A program made the translations under genes and the position numbers. A stretch of DNA of 5,159 nucleotides from DATBDM01 sp034664425 (GTDB lineage Bacteria > Actinomycetota > Thermoleophilia > Solirubrobacterales > Solirubrobacteraceae). Location of the stretch: assembly GCA_034664425.1 (NCBI GenBank), contig JAXDHR010000242.1, positions 1 to 5,159 on the forward strand, written 5' to 3'. The stretch's first letter is position 1. Each line of letters starts with the position of its first letter. The notes below the pieces were generated by a model. The model searched no databases. It worked only from the letters and a program-made list of their open reading frames with translations, and was not told the origin of the DNA. This document shows, piece after piece, positions 1 through 5,159 of this stretch.

Positions 1-515
1 AGCGTCGGGTCGCGGTCGTAGAGCCGCGGCGTGAGTACGTGCTCGGTGAGCAGGGTCCCCGTCCACAGGTCGCGCTGCTTCGGGCTCGCGCACACGAGGT
101 GGTGGCCGATGCGCAGGGCGTGGGCGATGCGGTCCAGCGTGTAGCTGCCAAGCAGCCGGCGCATCGCGGGTCGCCCGGCGAGGAACTCGAGCACCTCGAA
201 GGGCTCGGGGTCGTAGAGGTCGAAGATCACGCGCGCCCGGCCGTGCGCCAGCCAGCCGGCGACCTGGGGCCACTGCGGCTGGGCGATCACGACGTCGGCC
301 GCGGCGACGTGCGGCCGCAGCGCCGCGGGCGCGCGCAGCTCGTAGGTCACGGTCTTGAGGTCGGCGAGCGGAGTCGTCCGGGCGCGGATCGCCGCGACGG
401 CGACGTCCGCGTCGCCGGACACCGCGCGGGCGATCTCGGTCGCACGAATGCCGATCCCCGACATGCGCTCGCCGACGCTGTCGGTGCAGATCACGAGCAC
501 GCGCGGCCGGCTCAC
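1..515 (-). CDS. Glycosyltransferase, GT-B/GT4-like, paralogue of its upstream neighbour (3' end cut by window edge)
   Basis: This is the N-terminal 171 residues of a glycosyltransferase whose C-terminal nucleotide-sugar-binding domain lies beyond the window. The GTG start at 515-513 overlaps the TGA stop of the preceding gene as GTGA, and an AGGTGG Shine-Dalgarno-like box sits 8 bases before it, so the start is well supported; the next in-frame ATG (residue 18) would remove the first Rossmann strand (RVLVIC, residues 5-10). Visible landmarks are QPQWP (79-83), DLYDPEPFE (99-107), VCAS..QRDLW (141-151) and LYDRDPT (165-171). All recur in the 441-residue neighbour, with about 55 identities in 93 aligned residues by hand count. 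From family knowledge the enzyme is expected to act at the cytoplasmic face on a glycan precursor. Donor and acceptor cannot be read from the sequence. The pair is probably cotranscribed and translationally coupled. There is no frameshift or stop in the visible part, so it looks intact up to the edge. Confidence 0.9.
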   Translation of the reverse strand, partial: MSRPRVLVICTDSVGERMSGIGIRATEIARAVSGDADVAVAAIRARTTPLADLKTVTYELRAPAALRPHVAAADVVIAQPQWPQVAGWLAHGRARVIFDLYDPEPFEVLEFLAGRPAMRRLLGSYTLDRIAHALRIGHHLVCASPKQRDLWTGTLLTEHVLTPRLYDRDPT

Positions 516-1837
516 AGCGAGGGCCACCTGCGGACCCCGACCGCGGCCGCCGTCCCCATCGCCGCGCGGAAGCCGGTGTCGCGCAGCGCGTGACCCGGCC
601 GGCGGCGCACGCCCGCGCCGAGCGGGCGTGCGGGACCGTTCGCGCGCACGGCGCGCACGAGCGGCTCCGTCACCCGCGGCCACGACAGCGAGGCGGCCGC
701 GGCGGCGAGTCGCTCGCCGTAGGCGGCGCGGCCGCGGGCGAGCACGCGCTCGAGCGCCGCGGCGAGTGCGAGCGGGTCGCCGCCGGCCACCGCGGCGCCG
801 AGGTCGCGCCGCTCGACCAGCTCGGCGAGGTCGTCGCCGGCGGTGCAGACGACGGGCAGCCCGGCCCACACGCAGTCGACGATGCGGGTGCGGAACGCGA
901 AGCGGGTCTCGAGGTGGTCCGCCTGGGTGGAGAGCGCGCAGTCGGCGGCCAGCAGCCAGTCCGCGCGCTCGGCGTAGGGCACCCACTCCGCGTCGTTGAA
1001 GAACACCACGCGGTCGAGCAGGCCCGCTTCCGCGGCCGCCGCGCGAGCCTGCGCGATCGCGTCGCGATGCCCGGCGGCGCCCATGAACACGAGCCGGGCC
1101 TGCGGCCGCCGGGCGACCAGCGCGCCCGCGGCGCGGACCGCGGCGGTCGCGTCGAGCCAGCGCCACAGGCCGCCGTTCCAGAGCACGACCTCGTCCTCCC
1201 GCGCGATGGCGGGGAAGCGCGTGCGGATGCCGTCGCGCAGCGCGCGCGGTGGCTCGGCGGGCACGCCGAACGGCACCGTCGCGATCACCGAGGCGAATGT
1301 CGGGTCGCGGTCGTAGAGCGCGGGCGAGATGACGCGCGCGCCGAGCATCGCCCCGATCCAGAGGTCGCGCTGGCGCTCGCTCGCGCACACGAACGCGTCG
1401 CCGGCAAGCACGGCCGCTGCGACGCGGTCGACTGACAGCGCGCACACGAGCCGGCGCAGCGCCGGCGTGCGGCCGCGCAGCAGCTCGAGCGCCTCGAACG
1501 GCTCGGGGTCGTAGAGGTCGTAGACGACGCGCGCGGTGGAGCGCTCGAGCCAGCGCTGCACGACCGGCCACTGGGGCTGGCAGACGACGGTGCCGGCGGC
1601 AGCGATCGCGCCGCGCAGCGGCCGAGGATCGGCCGGCGCCCAGTCGAGCCGCTCGACCGCCGTGGGGGCCCGGTCGCCGCCCGGCGGGGCGGCGAGCGTG
1701 ACGGGCGCGTGTGCGGCGAGCGCGGCGGCGACCTCGGCCGCGCGGATCGCGGCGCCGCCCATCGCGGCGCCGACCGCCTCGGGCGCGATCACGAGCACGC
1801 GGCCTGGCGTGGCGGTCGGTTCGGTGGCGGCCGTCAC
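512..1837 (-). CDS. Glycosyltransferase, GT-B fold, GT4-like, with 'DLYDPEPFE' signature
   Basis: A 441-residue predicted cytoplasmic sugar transferase, probably in surface-glycan synthesis. The N-terminal Rossmann domain starts with GRVLVIAPE (12-20), followed by QPQWP (87-91), DLYDPEPFE (107-115), VCASERQRDLW (150-160) and LYDRDPT (174-180). The C-terminal domain opens after VPFGVP (188-193) and carries WNGGLWRW (220-227), a nucleotide-binding-like strand LVFMG (249-253), and ETRFAFRTR (310-318) leading into WAGLPVV (324-330). The usual GT4 E-x7-E pair is not present: counting back from the GLP motif, the second Glu position is Asp321 and the first is Phe313. As I recall, the FRTR...WAGLP form is normal for this subfamily, so I do not read the gene as dead. 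The last ~40 residues are arginine-rich and lie outside the fold. The start is GTG at 1837-1835. No Shine-Dalgarno is seen, but TAGCCT lies 9 bases upstream, consistent with a leaderless or near-leaderless transcript. It overlaps the next gene by 4 bases. Specific sugar and acceptor are unknown. Confidence 0.93.
   Translation of the reverse strand: MTAATEPTATPGRVLVIAPEAVGAAMGGAAIRAAEVAAALAAHAPVTLAAPPGGDRAPTAVERLDWAPADPRPLRGAIAAAGTVVCQPQWPVVQRWLERSTARVVYDLYDPEPFEALELLRGRTPALRRLVCALSVDRVAAAVLAGDAFVCASERQRDLWIGAMLGARVISPALYDRDPTFASVIATVPFGVPAEPPRALRDGIRTRFPAIAREDEVVLWNGGLWRWLDATAAVRAAGALVARRPQARLVFMGAAGHRDAIAQARAAAAEAGLLDRVVFFNDAEWVPYAERADWLLAADCALSTQADHLETRFAFRTRIVDCVWAGLPVVCTAGDDLAELVERRDLGAAVAGGDPLALAAALERVLARGRAAYGERLAAAAASLSWPRVTEPLVRAVRANGPARPLGAGVRRRPGHALRDTGFRAAMGTAAAVGVRRWPSL
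524..529 (-). promoter_or_regulatory. Ribosome binding site AGGTGG for the partial paralogue
   Basis: On the minus strand AGGTGG lies inside the last codons of the 441-residue gene, 8 bases before the GTG at 515. It differs from AGGAGG at one base and has normal spacing. It helps fix the start of the truncated gene and contrasts with 1837 and 4011, where no such box is seen. In DNA this GC-rich a chance match is possible. Confidence 0.5.
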
Positions 1838-1845
1838 GAGGGGGC

Positions 1846-1852
1846 TAGGCTA
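1846..1852. promoter_or_regulatory. Symmetric TANNNTA box, candidate bidirectional -10 element
   Basis: TAGGCTA lies in the 51-base gap between the divergent gene sets. Read rightward it gives TAGGCT (1846-1851), leaving 37 bases to the GTG at 1889. Read leftward it gives TAGCCT (1852-1847), with 9 bases before the GTG at 1837. Both match the TANNNT form of actinobacterial -10 elements, and overlapping symmetric -10 boxes are known to drive divergent transcription in bacteria. There is no clear -35 on either side. It is the most promoter-like AT-containing motif in the gap. That it is active is inference. Confidence 0.5.
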
Positions 1853-1855
1853 CGC

Positions 1856-1867
1856 CGCCGCGCGGCG
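1856..1867. repeat. Perfect 12-base palindrome in the divergent gap
   Basis: CGCCGCGCGGCG is its own reverse complement and starts four bases to the right of the TAGGCTA box, near where rightward transcription would begin. It could be an operator half-site pair. However, it is made only of G and C in DNA dominated by CG-type words, so a chance origin is quite possible. No known operator is recognised. Confidence 0.3.
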
Positions 1868-1888
1868 ATGGGGTCGCGCGCGTAAGCC

Positions 1889-2857
1889 GTGACCTCCTCC
1901 TGCGATACCGCGTGCGCGCTGGTGCTGACGCGCAACCGCAAGCGCCTGCTGGGCGACTGCGTCGCCTCACTGCTCGGCCAGACGCGGCCGCTGCAGGAGA
2001 TCGTGGTCGTCGACAACGCCTCCGACGACGGCACGGAGGCGCATCTGCGCGAGCGCGGCCTGCTCGGGGACCCGCGCGTGCGGCTCGTGCGCAGCGAGGT
2101 CAACGCGGGCGGCGCCGGCGGCTTCGCTCGCGCGCTCGCCGAGGGGCTGCGCGGCGACGCCGATTGGCTGTGGCTGATGGACGACGACGCCGACCCGCGC
2201 CCCGACGCGCTCGAGCGCCTGCTGGAGTCGCCGCCCGCCCGCGACCCCGGCGTCGCCGTGCTCGCCGGCTCGGTGCGCACCCCCGCCGGGGAGCTCGAGC
2301 TGCTGCATCGTGGCCACGTCGGGCGCTTCATGCGCGCGCTCGACGCTGGGGCGTACGTGCCCGGCTCGCATCCGGCGCTCGGCTTCGCGTCGTTCGTCGG
2401 CTTCCTCGTGCGCCGCGACGCCGCCGCCCGCACCGGCCTGCCGCGGGCGGAGTTCTTCATCGGCTGCGACGACGTCGACTACTCGCTGCGGGTACGCGCG
2501 CACGGCACGATCCGGCTCGTGCCCGAGTCGGAGATCGTCCACCGGCTGGGGATGGGCGGCGGCGCACCGACCCGGCGCAGCGCGTTCTGGAACCGCGCGC
2601 TCGGGCTCGGCTACACGTCGGCCTCCTGGGAGGGCTACTGGAAGAACCTGCTCGCGATCCGCAACTTCCTCTGGATCAAGCGCCACGGGCAGGGCGTCGG
2701 CGCGCTCGCGTTCGCCGGCCTGGCCGCGACCTACGCCGTCAAGGCGGTGCTCTACGACCCGCGCCCGCTGCGGCGGCTGCCGTGGATCGCGCGCGCGGCG
2801 CGCGCCGCCTGGCAGGGGCGCTTCGACACGCTGCCCGGCCCGGACGCCTGGCGCTGA
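1889..2857 (+). CDS. Glycosyltransferase family 2, rhamnosyl-/galactofuranosyltransferase type
   Basis: A 322-residue GT-A enzyme of family GT2, expected to transfer a deoxyhexose or furanose from a nucleotide sugar to a growing glycan in the cytoplasm. Motifs in order: ALVLTRNRKRLL (10-21), the nucleotide-binding VDNASDDGT (41-49), NAGGAGGFARA (72-82), the metal-binding WLMDDDADP (95-103), FFIGCDDVDYSLR (189-201) holding the likely catalytic acid, then IVHRLG (216-221) with its conserved His and WKNLLAIRNFLW (251-262). The NxGGAGGF and DDxDY pairing is characteristic of GlfT1/GlfT2-like galactofuranosyl- and WbbL-like rhamnosyltransferases; length fits the rhamnosyltransferase-sized members. 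I cannot decide between the two sugars. The GTG at 1889 places the first strand about 9 residues in, as usual. No good Shine-Dalgarno is seen (GATGGGG at 1867-1873 is about 15 bases away). It is the first gene of the plus-strand set, and its TGA overlaps the next ATG. Confidence 0.92.
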   Translation: MTSSCDTACALVLTRNRKRLLGDCVASLLGQTRPLQEIVVVDNASDDGTEAHLRERGLLGDPRVRLVRSEVNAGGAGGFARALAEGLRGDADWLWLMDDDADPRPDALERLLESPPARDPGVAVLAGSVRTPAGELELLHRGHVGRFMRALDAGAYVPGSHPALGFASFVGFLVRRDAAARTGLPRAEFFIGCDDVDYSLRVRAHGTIRLVPESEIVHRLGMGGGAPTRRSAFWNRALGLGYTSASWEGYWKNLLAIRNFLWIKRHGQGVGALAFAGLAATYAVKAVLYDPRPLRRLPWIARAARAAWQGRFDTLPGPDAWR

Positions 2858-3999
2858 TGCGGATCCTCGCCGTCTCGCACTACGCGCTGCCGCACCTCGG
2901 TGGGATCGAGGTCGTCGTCGACGGGCTCGCGCGCGAGCTCGTGGCCCGCGGGCACGAGGTCGTGCACGTCGCGTCGAGCGCGACGGCCGGCGCGCCGGGT
3001 CGCGCGCCGGGGGGATACCGCGTCGAGCGCGTACCGGCGCTGAACGTGCTCGAGCGCATCGATGTGCCCTACCCGCTGTTCGCCCCGTCGCTGGTCGGCG
3101 TGCTCCGACGCGAGATCGCGCGCGCCGACGTCGTGCACGCGCACGGGCTGCTCTACCAGAGCGCCGCCGCGGCGATCGCGCTCGCCGCGCGCTCCGCGCG
3201 CCGTCCCGCCCGCGTCGTCACCGAGCACGTCGGCCACGTCGCCTACGCGGCGCCGCTGCTCGACCGCGCCCAGGCGCTCGCGCTCGCCACGCTCGGGCGC
3301 GCCACGGCGCGCCGCGCGCAGGCGCTCGTGACGCTCAACGACGCGGTGGACGCCGGGCTCGCGGCGCTGGCGCCGGCGACGCGGCGCGTGCGGATCCACA
3401 ACGGGGTCGACGCGGAGCGCTACCGCCCCGCCCCGCCCGGCGAGCGCGCGGCGCTGCGGCGCGAGCTGGGCTGGGACGACGGCGTCCCGCGCGTGCTCTT
3501 CGTCGGCCGGCTCGTCGCCAAGAAGGGCCTCGACGCGGCGCTCGCCGCCACGGCCGAGGGCGCCGGCGCCTTCCGGCTCGTGGTCGTCGGCCCCGGCACG
3601 CCGCCGCGGGCGCCGGGCGCGAACGTGCACGTGCTCGGCGCGATGCCCCCGGATCGCGTCGCGGCGCTCTACCGCGCGGCCGACGCGTTCCTGCTGCCCT
3701 CGCGCGGCGAGGGGTTCCCGCTCACCGCGCAGGAGGCGATGGCCAGCGGGCTGCCGGTGGTGCTCGCCGACGAGCCGGCGTACGCCGAGTACCTCGGCGG
3801 GGCCGGCGCCGGCGCGCGCACCGCGGCCGCCGACGGGGCCGCGCTGGCGCGCGCCGTCGCCGGCGCGCTCGCCGACCCGGCGGCAGGCGCCGCCGCGGCG
3901 GCCCACGCGCGGCAGGCGTTCTCGTGGGCGGCCGCCGCCGTGCGCCACGAGGCGCTCTACCGCGAGCTGCTCGCGGGCGACGCCCGCGACGGCCGGTAG
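2857..3999 (+). CDS. Glycosyltransferase family 4 (GT-B, retaining)
   Basis: A 380-residue, full-length classic GT4 enzyme. The N-terminal acceptor domain has MRILAVSHYALPHLGGIE (1-18) with the glycine-rich GGIE loop, and VVHAHGLLY (92-100) with the His-Ala-His typical of the family. The C-terminal donor domain begins after IHNGVD (180-185) and carries VGRLVAKKG (216-224), whose Arg and Lys are expected to hold the nucleotide-sugar phosphates, then PSRGEGFPLTAQEAMASG (281-298) with the E-x7-E pair at Glu285 and Glu293. All expected active-site residues are present. No signal peptide or membrane segment is seen, so it should be cytoplasmic or loosely membrane-bound. The ATG at 2857 overlaps the previous TGA as TGATG. 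With no Shine-Dalgarno in sight, translation is probably coupled to the upstream gene. The same frame stays open upstream to 1912, but that stretch is Arg/Ala-rich shadow sequence and not an N-terminal domain. The donor sugar is not determinable. Confidence 0.95.
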   Translation: MRILAVSHYALPHLGGIEVVVDGLARELVARGHEVVHVASSATAGAPGRAPGGYRVERVPALNVLERIDVPYPLFAPSLVGVLRREIARADVVHAHGLLYQSAAAAIALAARSARRPARVVTEHVGHVAYAAPLLDRAQALALATLGRATARRAQALVTLNDAVDAGLAALAPATRRVRIHNGVDAERYRPAPPGERAALRRELGWDDGVPRVLFVGRLVAKKGLDAALAATAEGAGAFRLVVVGPGTPPRAPGANVHVLGAMPPDRVAALYRAADAFLLPSRGEGFPLTAQEAMASGLPVVLADEPAYAEYLGGAGAGARTAAADGAALARAVAGALADPAAGAAAAAHARQAFSWAAAAVRHEALYRELLAGDARDGR

Positions 4000-4002
4000 C
4001 AT
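3997..4002 (+). promoter_or_regulatory. TAGCAT, candidate -10 element overlapping a stop codon
   Basis: The TAG stop of the GT4 gene is also the first half of TAGCAT, 8 bases before the GTG at 4011, and the short leader has no Shine-Dalgarno. The layout mirrors TAGCCT, 9 bases before the GTG at 1837. It may give the membrane GT2 gene its own leaderless or near-leaderless transcript within the operon. Function is inferred only from motif and spacing. Confidence 0.4.
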
Positions 4003-4010
4003 CGCCGCCC

Positions 4011-5156
4011 GTGCAGGCGACCGCCACGGCCCGAGCCCGGGTCTCCGTCGTCATCCCGTGCCTCGACGAGGCCGGCAACATCGAGCGCTGCGTGCAGGTC
4101 GCGCGCACGGCGCTCGAGCAGCACGGGCTGCCCGGCGAGGTGGTCGTCGTCGACAACGGCTCCGAGGACGACTCGGCCGCGCTGGCCGAGGCCGCCGGCG
4201 CACGCGTCATCCACGAGCGCCGTCGCGGCTACGGGAACGCCTACCTGGCGGGGCTCGCCGCCGCCGACGGCGAGTACATCGTCATGGCCGACGCGGACCT
4301 CACCTACGACTTCGACGAGATCCCGCGCTTCGTCGCGCAGCTCGACGCCGGGGCCGACATGGTGATCGGCGACCGCATGGAGAACATCCACCCGGGCGCG
4401 ATGCCGTGGCTGCACCGCTACATCGGCAACCCGTTGCTGACCGGCATCCTCAACGTCTTCTTCCGCACCGGGGTGCGCGACGCGCACTGCGGCATGCGGG
4501 CGCTGCGCCGCGACATCCTGCCGCGCCTGGACCTGCGCTCGACCGGCATGGAATTCGCCTCGGAGATGGTCATCCGCGCAGCGAAGGAGCGGATGGACAT
4601 CCGCCAGTTCCCGATCGAGTACCACCCGCGCGGGGGCGACTCGAAGCTGTCGAGCTTCCGCGACGGCTGGCGGCACCTGCGCTTCCTGCTCGTGCACTCG
4701 CCGCGCTACCTGTTCGTCGTGCCGGGCGCCCTGCTCGGCCTGCTCGGCGTGATCGTGGCGGCGATCTCGCTGACCGGCCTGCACATCCTCGGGCGCGCGT
4801 GGCAGATCCACACGATGGTGGCCGGCGCGATGATGACGATCGTCGGCGCCCAGGTCGTCGCGCTCGGGCTCTGCGCGCGCACCTACGGCGCCTACTTCAT
4901 GAACGACCGCGACGCGTGGTTCGACCGCTGGCGCGCCCGGCTGCGGCTCGAGCACGGGCTGCTGCTCGGCGGCGGCCTGCTGGCGATCGGTGTCGTGATC
5001 GCGCTGACGATCGTCGTGACGTGGGTCCAGCGCGGCTTCGGCGGCCTCAGCGACGAGCGCCTGATGGTGCTCGCCGCGATGTTCGTGATCGTCGGCGTGC
5101 AGGTCTTCTTCTCGTCGTTTCTGCTCTCGATCCTCGGTCTGCGGCGGCGGGGCTAG
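4011..5156 (+). CDS. Polyprenyl-phosphate glycosyltransferase, GT2 (DPM1-like), with four C-terminal membrane helices
   Basis: A 381-residue membrane enzyme expected to transfer a sugar from GDP- or UDP-sugar to polyprenyl phosphate on the inner face of the membrane, supplying a lipid-linked donor. The GT-A domain shows VSVVIPCLDE (11-20), VVVDNGSEDDS (45-55), the metal-binding ADADLTYD (93-100, Asp94/Asp96), HCGMRAL (159-165), TGMEFASEM (178-186) and PIEYHPRGGDSKL (201-213), matching the dolichol-phosphate mannose/glucose synthase pattern. Four hydrophobic stretches follow at about 233-256, 268-289, 316-338 and 350-376, then a basic tail LRRRG. Many bacterial relatives have two helices or none; four-helix versions also exist. 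GTG at 4011 is chosen because the conserved strand begins at residue 11 and the preceding gene stops at 3999. The open frame further upstream is Arg-rich shadow. It is third in the plus-strand set after an 11-base gap. Whether the sugar is mannose, glucose or another hexose is unknown. Confidence 0.94.
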   Translation: MQATATARARVSVVIPCLDEAGNIERCVQVARTALEQHGLPGEVVVVDNGSEDDSAALAEAAGARVIHERRRGYGNAYLAGLAAADGEYIVMADADLTYDFDEIPRFVAQLDAGADMVIGDRMENIHPGAMPWLHRYIGNPLLTGILNVFFRTGVRDAHCGMRALRRDILPRLDLRSTGMEFASEMVIRAAKERMDIRQFPIEYHPRGGDSKLSSFRDGWRHLRFLLVHSPRYLFVVPGALLGLLGVIVAAISLTGLHILGRAWQIHTMVAGAMMTIVGAQVVALGLCARTYGAYFMNDRDAWFDRWRARLRLEHGLLLGGGLLAIGVVIALTIVVTWVQRGFGGLSDERLMVLAAMFVIVGVQVFFSSFLLSILGLRRRG

Positions 5157-5159
5157 CTG

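Noticed and set aside
1..515. The partial glycosyltransferase as a pseudogene or a truncated duplicate.
   Set aside because: It is cut only by the window edge. The frame is open to base 1 with no stop or frameshift, and it has a sound start and ribosome binding site.
590..1435. Long plus-strand open frames opposite the 441-residue glycosyltransferase (and 39-593 opposite the partial one).
   Set aside because: Long antisense open frames are expected in DNA with nearly all third positions G or C. The predicted proteins have no recognisable fold, whereas the minus-strand frames carry clear conserved motifs.
1883..1888. TAAGCC immediately before the GTG at 1889 as a -10 element for a leaderless start.
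   Set aside because: It abuts the start codon with no room for the spacing to a transcription start, and it lacks the final T of TANNNT.
1912..2856. An open frame joined to the GT4 gene, as if it had a ~315-residue N-terminal domain.
   Set aside because: It overlaps the well-supported GT2 gene in another frame, is arginine-rich low complexity, and the GT4 fold starts exactly at the TGATG junction.
2310..4010. A very long plus-strand frame open from 2310 into the membrane GT2 gene, suggesting a 948-residue fusion protein.
   Set aside because: The part before 4011 is arginine/alanine/proline-rich nonsense in the shadow of two genes with intact motifs, and the GT2 fold begins right after the GTG at 4011.
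3957..4955. Minus-strand open frames opposite the GT4 and membrane GT2 genes.
   Set aside because: They are composition-driven shadows rich in Arg, Ala, Val and His with no motif, and they straddle a gene junction on the other strand.
1..5159. A previously undescribed defence, mobile or RNA-based system.
   Set aside because: The whole window is accounted for by five ordinary glycosyltransferase folds with gaps of 51 and 11 bases. I see no repeat array, transposase, toxin-antitoxin pair, structured RNA or unexplained long stretch.

Overview
This window is a dense block of five glycosyltransferase genes in very GC-rich DNA. Almost every third codon position is G or C, and GTG is the start codon of four of the five genes. 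There is no RNA gene, mobile element or CRISPR array. The base composition, the short gene junctions and the TAGNNT boxes close to GTG starts suggest an actinobacterium, perhaps of the class Thermoleophilia (Solirubrobacter/Conexibacter-like). That placement is inference from general features, not from a marker gene.

Left arm, minus strand (1-1837): a complete 441-residue GT-B glycosyltransferase (512-1837) overlaps by four bases (GTGA) a second glycosyltransferase of the same family (1-515), which runs off the window edge. The two are clearly tandem paralogues, about 55 identical residues over 93 aligned positions in the best-conserved stretch by hand count. The truncated gene begins with GTG and is easy to miss.

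Centre (1838-1888): a 51-base gap separates the two arms. It contains a symmetric TANNNTA box (TAGGCTA) that reads as a -10 element in both directions, and a perfect 12-base palindrome.

Right arm, plus strand (1889-5156): a GT2 enzyme of the rhamnosyl-/galactofuranosyltransferase type (1889-2857), a classic GT4 enzyme (2857-3999, overlapping by one base as TGATG), then a membrane-anchored GT2 of the dolichol-phosphate-mannose-synthase type (4011-5156) after an 11-base gap. The last probably loads a sugar onto polyprenyl phosphate at the membrane. The others probably build a lipid-linked or surface glycan from nucleotide sugars on the cytoplasmic side. Together the window looks like the core of a cell-surface polysaccharide or glycolipid locus. 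No polymerase, flippase or nucleotide-sugar synthesis gene is inside the window, so the product cannot be named.

I found no convincing evidence of a wholly new system. The points most worth a second look are the bidirectional promoter box, the TAGNNT/GTG start architecture, and the tandem paralogue pair with its non-canonical GT-B signature.
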